The notes beneath the pieces were generated by a model. The model searched no databases. It saw nothing but the letters and a program-made list of their open reading frames with translations, and had not been told where the DNA came from. Shown here piece after piece: positions 1 to 7,827 of a stretch of DNA of 43,944 nt. The position numbers and the translations under genes are program-made. Source of the DNA: an uncultured Haliea sp. (GTDB lineage: Bacteria; Pseudomonadota; Gammaproteobacteria; Pseudomonadales; Halieaceae). Within the stretch, counting starts at the first letter, position 1; every line of letters begins with the position of its first letter. The stretch spans positions 1-43,944 of the forward strand of contig CAMYIZ010000075.1 of assembly GCA_947258585.1 (NCBI GenBank), in the 5' to 3' direction.

Positions 1-1
1 C

Positions 2-484
2 GAGCGAGCTGCGGGGCCGGAGCGCGGCGCACAGCCCGCCGGTACCGGGCAGACCGCCACGCCAGCGGCTGGTGCACTACCCGCCCGGGAGGCCCTCGCC
101 GGACTGCGGCAACTGCTGCGGGAGCGGGAGGCGCAGCAGCCGCTGTCTCCCAGGCAGCAGTTCGATGCGGAGTTGCGTGCCCAGGAGCGGGCCATCTTCG
201 GCAGCACCAGCGTGACGGAAACCGAGGGTGACAGGCCCGCGCAAGGCGGCGACCTGCTCGCCGCCATCCGCTTTCTCGATTTGCAGGCGGGCCAGGCGGC
301 TGACCGGGAGCTGGCGGCGCTGCGGGCCGCCCTGCCGGAGGACCCGGGTCCGCTCAATCCCCAGGCCCTGGTCATCCGCTCCCTGGCTACCCTGCAGAGG
401 ATCTCGCCGGCCTATGTCGAGCGCTTCCTGCACTACAGCCGCAGCCTGTGCTGGCTGGACAGTGCGGCTAATTCCCGGCGTTGA
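2..484 (+). CDS. C-terminal part of an unknown protein (5' end outside window)
   Basis: The frame is open from the window edge to a TGA at 482-484, giving about 160 residues with no start of its own, so this is the tail of a longer gene. The visible part is Ala-, Arg- and Gln-rich and becomes helical-looking towards the end, finishing with an aromatic stretch (RFLHYSRSLCWLD). That ending is reminiscent of DUF2894-type proteins, but this is a weak impression and no function is proposed. Its last 17 bases overlap the 3' end of the convergent sterol desaturase-like gene. Confidence 0.6.
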   Translation, partial: ERAAGPERGAQPAGTGQTATPAAGALPAREALAGLRQLLREREAQQPLSPRQQFDAELRAQERAIFGSTSVTETEGDRPAQGGDLLAAIRFLDLQAGQAADRELAALRAALPEDPGPLNPQALVIRSLATLQRISPAYVERFLHYSRSLCWLDSAANSRR

Positions 485-1358
485 GGCGCAGCACCGAGGC
501 CCGCTTGTCCGGCCCGTCGTGGGACCAGCCGGGGGCCAGTAGCAGATACCGCAGGCGGTCACCCCAAGTCGTGGCGCGGCGCAGGTCGCGGCCGATGGCG
601 CGGTACTCGTGGCTGAGCACGGTCCAGGGGTTGTCGGAGTCGATATTGGTGGTGAGTCCGTAGACCACGGGCTCGTCGTCCCGCTCCTCGCTGAAAGTGC
701 CGAACAGCCGGTCCCAGACAATCAGCACCCCGCCGTGGTTGCGATCCAGGTAGCGCACATTGGAACCGTGGTGCACCCGGTGGTGGGAGGGGGTATTGAA
801 CAGTGCCTCGATCCAGGGATGCAGCTTGCCTACCGCCTGGGTGTGGACCCAGAACTGGTAGAACAGGTTGACGCCGATGACGGTGACGATCATCGCCGGG
901 TCGAAGCCCAGCAGCGGCAGCCACAGCCAGAACAGGAACTTGTGCACCCGCTCGCCCACGCCCTGGCGGAGGGCGGTACCGAAGTTCAGGTACTGCGAGG
1001 AGTGGTGGTTGACGTGGCCGGCCCACAATAGTCGCACTTCGTGGTTGGCGCGGTGGAACCAGTAGTAGGTGAAATCGTCCAGCAGGAACAGCAGCAGCCA
1101 GGCCCACCACTGGCGCCCGATCACATCCCTCAGCGGGCTCAGTTCATGGAGCTGGAAGAAGATGGCCAGGGCCAGCAGTCGCGGCAGCAGTTCCACCACC
1201 GCGGAGGCCACCAGCATGGACAGGGAGGCGAGGGTGTCACCCAGGCGGTAGCGGTGCAGATGGTGGCGGCGCGAGTACCCGGCTTCCAGCAGGATGGCGG
1301 CGAGGTACACCGGCAGCGCCAGCAGGCTGAGATCGTCCTGCAGCATCTGCTCAAACAT
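468..1358 (-). CDS. Sterol desaturase / fatty acid hydroxylase family membrane protein
   Basis: This 296-residue protein belongs to the fatty acid hydroxylase superfamily, integral membrane di-iron enzymes that hydroxylate or desaturate lipids. The histidine clusters that hold the two irons are all visible: HRANH at about 102-106, HVNHH at 115-119 and HRVHH at 193-197. They sit between hydrophobic segments at about 10-30, 45-70, 85-100 and 140-172. The length is normal for bacterial members. The start overlaps the stop of the upstream 672-residue gene by 8 bases, so the two are probably translated from one mRNA that begins with the ATP-grasp gene. The substrate cannot be read from the sequence. 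Confidence 0.9.
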   Translation of the reverse strand: MFEQMLQDDLSLLALPVYLAAILLEAGYSRRHHLHRYRLGDTLASLSMLVASAVVELLPRLLALAIFFQLHELSPLRDVIGRQWWAWLLLFLLDDFTYYWFHRANHEVRLLWAGHVNHHSSQYLNFGTALRQGVGERVHKFLFWLWLPLLGFDPAMIVTVIGVNLFYQFWVHTQAVGKLHPWIEALFNTPSHHRVHHGSNVRYLDRNHGGVLIVWDRLFGTFSEERDDEPVVYGLTTNIDSDNPWTVLSHEYRAIGRDLRRATTWGDRLRYLLLAPGWSHDGPDKRASVLRLNAGN

Positions 1359-3369
1359 GGGGGCCCTCGCTGGCCTGGAGTTCCGTCGCCGGGATGCGGT
1401 CCGCGCCCCAGCTGCGGTGGATCCTGGCGATCACCCGGTCCAGTTCTTCCTGCGCCACCTGGGCCAGCTCCCCCCGCTCCAGCGGGTCGTAGTGGAAGAT
1501 ATACAGGCGCGAGGCGAACTCCTCGAAGGGCAGGGAGGACTCCCCGAAGCGCTCGCCATTGCCCGCGGTGCTGACCCGGATACCGTCGCCCCAGTCCTGG
1601 CCGCTGTCGTTGTTGGGGTTGTAGAAATACGCCCGCATTACGTCCGTCGGATCGATGTTCACCCGCAGCAGGGTGATGGCGTGCCAGCCGATGAAGCGGG
1701 CGGCGCTGTCGGTCACCGCAATGCCGGCGGGCTGGGGATGGATCAGGGGCAGGTCGCCATTGTAATAGGGGTGATAGCTGGCGTAGAAGTGGCGCAGGAA
1801 AGCGTCCATGTCCGCCAGGTGCCCGGTGGCGACATCGACATTGATGCGAAAGCCGCGCCCGGACCACCAGCCGTGGAACTCGGGGTTGACCCAGCGGTGG
1901 GGGTCGCCCTCGCGGTCCACGCAGCGCCGCCCCATCTCCGCGTAAATGCGGTCCAGATGCGGCACCACCAGCAGGGAAACCGGGTCCAGGTCCAGGGGCA
2001 GGGTGGTGGCGACACCGCCCTCGCTCTCCCGCGAGGAAATCGGCTGGCCCTCGAAGTGCATGATGATCTCGTCATCCCGCGCCGCCCAGGCCACCATCTG
2101 CAGCAGGTAATCCGGGTCACTGTAGGCCCACATGGACAGGGCCCGGGCCGACTGGCAGGTGGGGTTGTTGCCCTGGCCCACCCCCAGCGGCTGCCCCAGC
2201 ATGCAGAGCACGCCTTCCAGCAGCCTGGCCCGGGGCGACACCGCATCGCCGAAGGCCAGCGTCAGTCGCGCCTGGGACCAGTCGGATAACTGCAGGCCAA
2301 GCTGGCGCAGCAGCGCCGGCGCCATCGAGGGCTGGTAGAGGATGCCGCGCTCCAGCAGCAGCGCCAGGCCGTAGGTCGCCTGCGCCGTGGGAGGATGCAC
2401 GCAGGCGCGGATCAGGGCGTGCACCAGATCGCGGTAGCAGAGCAGGCAGTCGCGCCCGGTAGCGGACAGGCCCAGCGCCTCGGTCAGCAGGTGGTCGCCC
2501 TGGTCCAGCAGGAAGCGCAGCAGTACCGGATGATAGGGCGAGACCAGCCCGGTGTCGTGCATGGCCCGGGCGAAACCGGTGGCCTCGCTCTGCAGGGCGG
2601 AGGGGTCCATGCTCCCCAGGCGCTCCCGGTAGACGGCGATGCCGGGGTCTTCCTGGCAGCCGCGGGTAGGACTGAACAGGGCACTGACCAGGCGGTTGGC
2701 ACCCTGGCCGCTGGCGCCGAGATCGATGTCCGGGTCCGCCTGGCAAGTGGCAATCTGGGTGATCATGGACTTGAGCGCATCGACCTGGATCGGGCGCTGT
2801 TCGAGGATACGCCAGATCTCCTCGATCAGCTGGTCGATCACGTGCTCGTAGCCGATGCGCTCGGTGAGGTACTGGAACAGGTTGCGCGGCAGCTGCGCGA
2901 GCCGGCCCTGGGTTTCCCGCTCGGCTTCCGTTGCCGCGCCAAACAGCAGGGTCAGGTTGATGGCGATCACCTGGGTCAGGTAGTGGTGGGCCTGCTCCGC
3001 GGAAATCAGCGGATGCCGGTATTCCCCATGCGCCACCGCCAGCAGCCGCAGCTCCGACAGGGCCTCGATAACCACCGTGTTGGCATCGGCGCTAGCCAGC
3101 GAGTGGGGCGTCAGCGCCGGGACCAGGATCTGCGGCGAGGCCCAGTCCGAACCCGCAAAAACCCCCGCTTCCTCGAGCACGCGGGCGCGCGGCGCCATCG
3201 CGGCGCAGCCGTCCGGGTGCAGCATCACGCGGCGCGCAGTATCCAGTACCCGCGGCAGTTTGCCCGGTTTGGCGAAGTCCCGCGCCGCGGCGAGCAGCGC
3301 GGTCGCCTCGTCCAGTTTCTCCAGCAGGCCCTTGAGCTTGTCGTCGTCCGCCGTCACTGCCGGCAGCAT
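1351..3369 (-). CDS. Conserved-looking 672-residue protein of unknown function
   Basis: I do not recognise this protein. It is soluble in appearance: no signal peptide and no convincing membrane segment. The N-terminal part is helical; the C-terminal half holds aromatic and His-rich stretches (around HRWVNPEFHGWW and FYASYHPYYNGD) that could form an active site. It lies 6 bases after the ATP-grasp gene and overlaps the sterol desaturase-like gene by 8 bases, so the three form a tight minus-strand operon. The context suggests a pathway in which an ATP-grasp ligase product is further processed, but that is inference. Third positions are GC-rich like its neighbours, which supports the frame; the long plus-strand frame opposite it is a shadow. 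Confidence 0.8.
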   Translation of the reverse strand: MLPAVTADDDKLKGLLEKLDEATALLAAARDFAKPGKLPRVLDTARRVMLHPDGCAAMAPRARVLEEAGVFAGSDWASPQILVPALTPHSLASADANTVVIEALSELRLLAVAHGEYRHPLISAEQAHHYLTQVIAINLTLLFGAATEAERETQGRLAQLPRNLFQYLTERIGYEHVIDQLIEEIWRILEQRPIQVDALKSMITQIATCQADPDIDLGASGQGANRLVSALFSPTRGCQEDPGIAVYRERLGSMDPSALQSEATGFARAMHDTGLVSPYHPVLLRFLLDQGDHLLTEALGLSATGRDCLLCYRDLVHALIRACVHPPTAQATYGLALLLERGILYQPSMAPALLRQLGLQLSDWSQARLTLAFGDAVSPRARLLEGVLCMLGQPLGVGQGNNPTCQSARALSMWAYSDPDYLLQMVAWAARDDEIIMHFEGQPISSRESEGGVATTLPLDLDPVSLLVVPHLDRIYAEMGRRCVDREGDPHRWVNPEFHGWWSGRGFRINVDVATGHLADMDAFLRHFYASYHPYYNGDLPLIHPQPAGIAVTDSAARFIGWHAITLLRVNIDPTDVMRAYFYNPNNDSGQDWGDGIRVSTAGNGERFGESSLPFEEFASRLYIFHYDPLERGELAQVAQEELDRVIARIHRSWGADRIPATELQASEGPHV

Positions 3370-3375
3370 CGTTTG

Positions 3376-4599
3376 CTAGACATAGTAGTCCAGATCTTCC
3401 TGGTGCTTGAGCAGATCGCGCAGCTGGTGGGAGTCCGGGCCCTTGAAATACACCAGTCCCCAGTGGGTGCCGAAGGCGGTGCGTTTGGTCACGGTTTCCT
3501 CCACAGGCGGTGTCAGCTCGTGGGATTCAAAGTAGGGATGATCTTCCACTTCCTCCGGGATTTCCAGCTTGCTGACCACCCGCCGGCGCGGGTAGACCCC
3601 GAAACAGCCGGCGTAGCCGTTGGCGTCCTCGATCTCCCGCGGGAAAAACCTGGCGACTTCTTCCGGCGTGGCTTTGGGGTCGAACACCAGCATACTGGCC
3701 TGGTAGGCGTTGAAGCCGTAGACCCGCTCCAGCAGCTCGAACACCTTGAACCCGGGCGGGCGGTAGGCCACCTCGCCGAAGTACATCTCGCCGTCGCTGG
3801 TGACAAAGTACTCCGGGTGGATCAGGCCGAACTCGATGTCGAAGGCCTTGATCAGCTTTTCGATCTGCGCCGTGATCTGGGGCCGATAGGCTTCAAGATC
3901 CGGCGATGCGGGGACGAACACGGAATAACCCAGGGTGACGTACTCGGAGATGTTGAGGAAGGCGATCTTGCCGTCGTGGATCCAGGCCTCGACGGCGAAC
4001 TCCCAGCCGTCCAGGTGGGATTCCATCAGCACCGGGAATTCCTCGTCCGGGATCGAGTCCACCTCGTCCGGTGTGCGGATCACCCGGTGGCCCAGGCAGC
4101 CCGCCTTGTCGAAAGCTTTGAGGTGAATGGGGTCGTTGGGGTCCCCATCCAGTTTCAAGAGGGTCTGGTTGACACGCTTCAGGAAGCGGATCACGTCGCC
4201 CTTGTCGTGGGCTTCCTCGAAAATGCCCACGCGAATGCCGCCGAGCTGGGCGCGGCGCTTCATCAGTGCCTTGTCGCGCAGCAGCAGGGACTGGCCGTAC
4301 AGGCGTGGGTTGTCCAGCAGCACGGAATTGATGGCGCCGGCCCACTCCACGGTTTCCTCGTACAGCGGCACGGCGACGTCCACGCCCATTTTTTTCAGGG
4401 TCTCGGCGATTTCCATGGAGCGGTCATTCAGTCGCTCGAAATTCCAGGAAACGTAGGGTATGTCGTGTTTCTGGCAGTAGTCCTCCGCCCAGTCGGGGGC
4501 GACGACAACGTAGCGTCGGTCAAAGTTTTCTGCGGCCTCTACGGCGTTCAGGCTCCAGCCCAGCAGGGCGATATAACCCTTTTGCGGATCTTTATCCAT
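3376..4599 (-). CDS. ATP-grasp domain protein, probable carboxylate-amine ligase
   Basis: This 407-residue protein has an ATP-grasp fold: a strand-rich N-terminal domain, a nucleotide-binding region, and a late metal/ATP-binding segment (FGLIHPEYFV followed by GEMYFGEVAYRPPG). ATP-grasp enzymes activate a carboxylate as acyl phosphate and join it to an amine or similar nucleophile. The start was set at ATG 4599-4597 because a GGAGG lies five bases before it; an in-frame ATG at 4683 lacks such a site. It is the first gene of a three-gene operon with the unknown 672-residue protein and the sterol desaturase-like protein. The substrate is unknown. Confidence 0.85.
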   Translation of the reverse strand: MDKDPQKGYIALLGWSLNAVEAAENFDRRYVVVAPDWAEDYCQKHDIPYVSWNFERLNDRSMEIAETLKKMGVDVAVPLYEETVEWAGAINSVLLDNPRLYGQSLLLRDKALMKRRAQLGGIRVGIFEEAHDKGDVIRFLKRVNQTLLKLDGDPNDPIHLKAFDKAGCLGHRVIRTPDEVDSIPDEEFPVLMESHLDGWEFAVEAWIHDGKIAFLNISEYVTLGYSVFVPASPDLEAYRPQITAQIEKLIKAFDIEFGLIHPEYFVTSDGEMYFGEVAYRPPGFKVFELLERVYGFNAYQASMLVFDPKATPEEVARFFPREIEDANGYAGCFGVYPRRRVVSKLEIPEEVEDHPYFESHELTPPVEETVTKRTAFGTHWGLVYFKGPDSHQLRDLLKHQEDLDYYV

Positions 4600-4757
4600 G
4601 GTGCGCCTCCAATGGTCGGCGAAGTGAAAGGTTTGCAGCGATGTGGTGATGGCAAACCCGGCGAACAACCCGACATCATACACGATCGGGCTGTCAACCT
4701 CACCCGCCCCCTCTCGGGGCCGTCATGCAAAGGGACAAAAGGGAAGGTGGCGGACGC

Positions 4758-5192
4758 CTACTCCGCCACCGTTTCGCCAGAGCCGCCCATCTCCGCCGGC
4801 ACGTCCTTGAGCTTGGGAAGACCGTCGTGAACCCTCAACACAGCTTCCCGATAATGAACGTGCAATCCGGGGTCGTAGGGGAAGTCGCGAAGCACCGCTG
4901 CATAGACATCCGTCAACCCCATGCCGGGGTGCTCGGTACAAATGTGCCCGCCGCAGGTCTTGCACCATTTTCTGTAGCTGCGCGGCGTCTTGTTGTAGGT
5001 GCCGATATTGTCGGCTCCCCGCGTAATCCGCACCGCATCGGGTTTCCACAAGGTAAATGCGTTGACCGGCCCCGCCGACCAGTGTCGGCAGGATTCGCAA
5101 TGACAATAGCCCATTGCTTCCGGTTCGCCGGTAACGGTCAACTCAACTGCACCACAAAAACAAGTTCCAGCATATGCTTTGTCAGTCACCAT
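4758..5192 (-). CDS. GFA family (CENP-V/GFA domain) zinc protein
   Basis: This 144-residue protein has the cysteine pattern of the GFA family: CFC at 11-13, CHCESC at 30-35 and CKTC at 77-80, which bind zinc in the fold first described for glutathione-dependent formaldehyde-activating enzyme. Most members of this size are not proven to act on formaldehyde, so only the fold and zinc binding are secure. It is transcribed alone, between the ATP-grasp operon and the divergent ADP-ribosylglycohydrolase gene. Confidence 0.9.
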   Translation of the reverse strand: MVTDKAYAGTCFCGAVELTVTGEPEAMGYCHCESCRHWSAGPVNAFTLWKPDAVRITRGADNIGTYNKTPRSYRKWCKTCGGHICTEHPGMGLTDVYAAVLRDFPYDPGLHVHYREAVLRVHDGLPKLKDVPAEMGGSGETVAE

Positions 5193-5382
5193 GATGTCTT
5201 GCTCCTGAAAGGGATACCAGTACTTGAACGAAGAGGATCCAAGTGGCCGCCCAGAGGCTGGGCGGTGCTGTGAGTATAGGCGCCCCCTGTTCGTCTTGCC
5301 CTGAAAAACCGGGCTGGCCGTGCTGTTTCCCCGCGCCGTTTCTGGCTATGCTGGGCGGTCGGACAATATTGGAAATGACCCT

Positions 5383-6465
5383 ATGGAACTGGACCTTTCG
5401 GTCAGCGCCGAGCCCGACCTGCGCAGCCGTTTTCGCGCCTGCCTGCTGGGCGGCGCGGCGGGCGATGCGCTGGGCGCGGCGGTGGAATTCCACTCCCGCG
5501 ACAACATCCTGAAGCGCTTCGGCCCCGGGGGTATCCGCCACTACGCGCCCGCCTACGGCCTGCCCTGCGCCATCACCGACGACACCCAGATGACCCTGTT
5601 TACCGCCGAGGGCCTGATCCGCGGCCTGATGCGCTATCGCGACAGCGGCCTGATCGAGTACACCAGCGTCACTGCCTGGGCCTACCAGCGCTGGCTGCTC
5701 ACCCAGGGGGAGCGGAACCTGTTCGACCTGGACCCGCTGCATCCGGACGCGGGCTGGCTGTACGGCGTGGACGCGCTGCACAGTGCCCGCGCCCCCGGCA
5801 ATACCTGCCTCGGCGCCCTGCGCAATACCCGGGTGCCGGGCGAGCCCGCCATGAACGACAGCAAGGGCTGTGGCGGGGTGATGCGGGTGGCCCCGGCGGG
5901 ACTGTTTGCGGACTCACCGCAGGAGGCCTTCGACCTGGGCTGTGAGTTCTCCGCCCTGACCCACGGCCATCCCACGGGCTGGCTGCCGGGCGGCGCACTG
6001 GCGGCCATGGTGGCGGTGCTGCGCGACGGCGGGGACATGAGCGATGCCCTGGATATGGCGCTGGATTGCCTGAGCGAGCGGATGGACGCCGACGAGACCA
6101 TCAACGCCCTGGACCAGGCGGCGGACCTGGCGTCCACCGATACTCCCTACCACGAGGCCATCGCCCGCATGGGCGGCGGCTGGGTGGCGGAGGAGGCGCT
6201 GGCGATTTCCGTCTATTGCGCGCTGGTGGCGACGGACTTTCACGAAGCCCTGGTGATTGCCGTCAATCACAGTGGCGATTCCGATTCCACCGGCGCCATT
6301 ACCGGCAACCTGCTGGGGGTGCAGTGGGGCATGGAGGGCATTCCCGCGGAACTGCTGGAGCCGCTGGAGCTGCGCGACGTGATCACCCAGGTCGCCGATG
6401 ACCTGCTGGACTGCGTCGACTGGCCGCTGGATGACGCCGTGTTGCATCGTTATCCGGCTTTCTGA
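5383..6465 (+). CDS. ADP-ribosylglycohydrolase (DraG/ARH) family protein
   Basis: This 360-residue protein belongs to the DraG/ARH family, which removes ADP-ribose from proteins or small molecules using two magnesium ions. The N-terminal GAAGDALGAAVEF, TDDTQMT at about 65-71 and the late HSGDSDSTGAITGN at about 296-309 carry the acidic metal-binding residues. ATG 5383 was preferred over an in-frame ATG at 5320 because homologous N-termini begin shortly before the GxxxGDALG segment and the extra 21 residues look non-coding. It converges with the duplicated coiled-coil genes; a GCTCAC/GTGAGC stem at 6470-6490 just after the stop has no T-run. Confidence 0.9.
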   Translation: MELDLSVSAEPDLRSRFRACLLGGAAGDALGAAVEFHSRDNILKRFGPGGIRHYAPAYGLPCAITDDTQMTLFTAEGLIRGLMRYRDSGLIEYTSVTAWAYQRWLLTQGERNLFDLDPLHPDAGWLYGVDALHSARAPGNTCLGALRNTRVPGEPAMNDSKGCGGVMRVAPAGLFADSPQEAFDLGCEFSALTHGHPTGWLPGGALAAMVAVLRDGGDMSDALDMALDCLSERMDADETINALDQAADLASTDTPYHEAIARMGGGWVAEEALAISVYCALVATDFHEALVIAVNHSGDSDSTGAITGNLLGVQWGMEGIPAELLEPLELRDVITQVADDLLDCVDWPLDDAVLHRYPAF

Positions 6466-6484
6466 ATTGGCTCACGCCGGTGAG

Positions 6485-6935
6485 GTGAGCAAGCCCCTCT
6501 CAATCATCAGAGGATGCCGAGATCCCCTTCATCAAATCCGGCCGAAATCTCCGCGGAAACGTGTCCGGCATCACCGACCGCTTACAGCAAACTCTGGATC
6601 GCCGGCACCGCCACCGCCAGCAGGGTGACGCCCATCAGCGCGGACAGCACCCGGAAGTTGCCGCTCATGGTGGCTTCGATGGAGGCGAGCTTGACGTCCT
6701 GCTGGTTGAGGCGGGCATCGAGCCTGGCCTCCAACTCGGTCATCGCCGCGCGCAGAGTAGCGTCCAGGTAATCCCTGGTGACGATGTTGTCTGCATAGAA
6801 CCCGAATGCTTCCGCCATCAGCTCTGCCTGGACCTCCGCTTGCGACTCGGGTACTCCGGCATCCTTCAGCCGCCGAGCATACTTCAACGAATCAAATGCG
6901 AGTGTTGCCATAGCTTAGCCTCCCTGCCGAGCCGG
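6485..6935. repeat. Tandem duplication, left copy
   Basis: This copy and the one at 7017-7560 share the whole small gene, its 3' flank and its ribosome-binding region. Identity is nearly complete over the 3' flank and the C-terminal codons, and lower in the middle. A short CCTCT/AGAGG stem (6496-6513) occurs in both flanks. The right copy has about 99 extra bases inside the gene. The duplication therefore covered the gene plus roughly 100 bases downstream. Confidence 0.9.
6582..6911 (-). CDS. Small coiled-coil membrane protein, DUF1640/CCDC90-like (short copy)
   Basis: This 109-residue protein starts with a helical domain, continues in a short coiled coil and ends in one hydrophobic segment (about 87-107), the arrangement of DUF1640/CCDC90-like proteins. 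Related proteins are inner-membrane-anchored coiled coils of uncertain role in bacteria. GGGAGG lies six bases before the ATG. It is a paralogue of the next gene: the first ~56 and last ~48 residues match almost exactly, but 33 residues of coiled coil are absent here. Its gene is part of the left tandem copy. Confidence 0.85.
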   Translation of the reverse strand: MATLAFDSLKYARRLKDAGVPESQAEVQAELMAEAFGFYADNIVTRDYLDATLRAAMTELEARLDARLNQQDVKLASIEATMSGNFRVLSALMGVTLLAVAVPAIQSLL

Positions 6936-7016
6936 CACCAACCATGCTGCAAAGCCTGCGCATGGCGTACATTCATTCAAGCCAGGCACAGCAAAGGACC
7001 CAGTCGCCCCGGGGCG

Positions 7017-7560
7017 TGAGCATGCCCCTCTCAATCATCAGAGGCTGCCGAGATCCCCTTCATCAAATCCGGCCGAAATCTCCGCGGAAACGTGTCCGGT
7101 ATTACCGGCCGCTCACAGCAAACTCTGGATCGCCGGTACCGCCACCGCCAGCAGGGTGACGCCCATCAGCGCGGACAGCACCCGGAAGTTGCCGCTCATG
7201 GTAGCCTCGATGGAAGCGAGCTTGACGTCCTGCTGGTTGAGGCGTGCGGTGAGCATCGTCTCCAATTCTGCTTTCAGGCCTGTTCTCAGATCCCCAAGCT
7301 GGTGCTCGATATCGATAAACCGCTGATCAATGGCAGCAAACCGCTTCTCGAACTTCGCATCCTGCTCCGCAAACGCCGCGCGCAGCGTACTATCAAGGTA
7401 ATCCTTGGTGACAATATTGTCCGCATAGAACCCGAATGCTTCCGCCATCAGCTCCGCCTGCACCTCTGCCTGGGACTCGGGTACACCGGCGTCTTTCAAA
7501 CGCCGCGCGTACTTCAACGAATCAAATGCCAGTGTGGCCATAGCATAGCCTTCCGATCTG
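7017..7560. repeat. Tandem duplication, right copy
   Basis: This is the partner of 6485-6935. The order of elements is the same: CCTCT/AGAGG stem (7027-7044), conserved non-coding stretch with a CATCAAATCC motif, gene on the minus strand, then a purine-rich ribosome-binding site. Because the two copies are head-to-tail and the third positions have drifted, the event is not recent. Confidence 0.9.
7113..7541 (-). CDS. Small coiled-coil membrane protein, DUF1640/CCDC90-like (long copy)
   Basis: This 142-residue paralogue of the preceding gene has the same N-terminal domain (MATLAFDSLKYARRL) and the same C-terminal membrane segment. It also has a longer central coiled coil (about 58-92, rich in Glu, Lys and Gln with hydrophobic heptad positions). 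This length is closer to the family norm, so the short copy probably arose by deletion. GGAAGG lies seven bases before the ATG. Function is unknown; a trimeric coiled-coil stalk anchored in the inner membrane is likely from the family. Confidence 0.87.
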   Translation of the reverse strand: MATLAFDSLKYARRLKDAGVPESQAEVQAELMAEAFGFYADNIVTKDYLDSTLRAAFAEQDAKFEKRFAAIDQRFIDIEHQLGDLRTGLKAELETMLTARLNQQDVKLASIEATMSGNFRVLSALMGVTLLAVAVPAIQSLL

Positions 7561-7581
7561 CACCTGCCAAGCAGACCTAAT

Positions 7582-7662
7582 CATGCCAAATCAGCGGACA
7601 AAACCGTACATCAAATCCGTCCAGCGTAGCCATCAAATCAGTCCATCTGTTCCATCCAATCG
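7582..7662. repeat. Four imperfect CATCAAATC-type repeats, about 22-bp spacing
   Basis: In the 286-base gap between the coiled-coil gene and the SbcD-like gene, related 10-mers begin at 7582 (CATGCCAAATC), 7609 (CATCAAATCC), 7631 (CATCAAATCA) and 7653 (CATCCAATCG), spaced 27, 22 and 22 bases. A 22-bp spacing puts sites on the same DNA face, as expected for a cooperative regulator. CATCAAATCAGT (7631-7642) recurs exactly at 11694-11705, just before the BREX locus. The rest of the gap shows nothing clear. Confidence 0.45.
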
Positions 7663-7827
7663 GGCCCCAAAACCACACCTGCGCGAAAACGCGACCTGTA
7701 CGCCCATCCACTATGGCGAGCCCGCCGGCGCGCCAGTACTGTGACGCACATCAAAGTCAATCACAGCGTGCGTTGGCAGGGGAGACAGGTTCCCCCATAC
7801 TCAGAAAATTGGGGGGAATAACAACAC

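Noticed and set aside
2395-4830. Long plus-strand frame opposite the ATP-grasp operon (811 codons)
   Set aside because: It spans two convincing minus-strand genes and their junction; its composition is that of antisense to GC-rich codons.
6470-6490. Rho-independent terminator after the ADP-ribosylglycohydrolase gene
   Set aside because: The GCTCAC/GTGAGC stem is short with a nine-base loop and no T-run follows.
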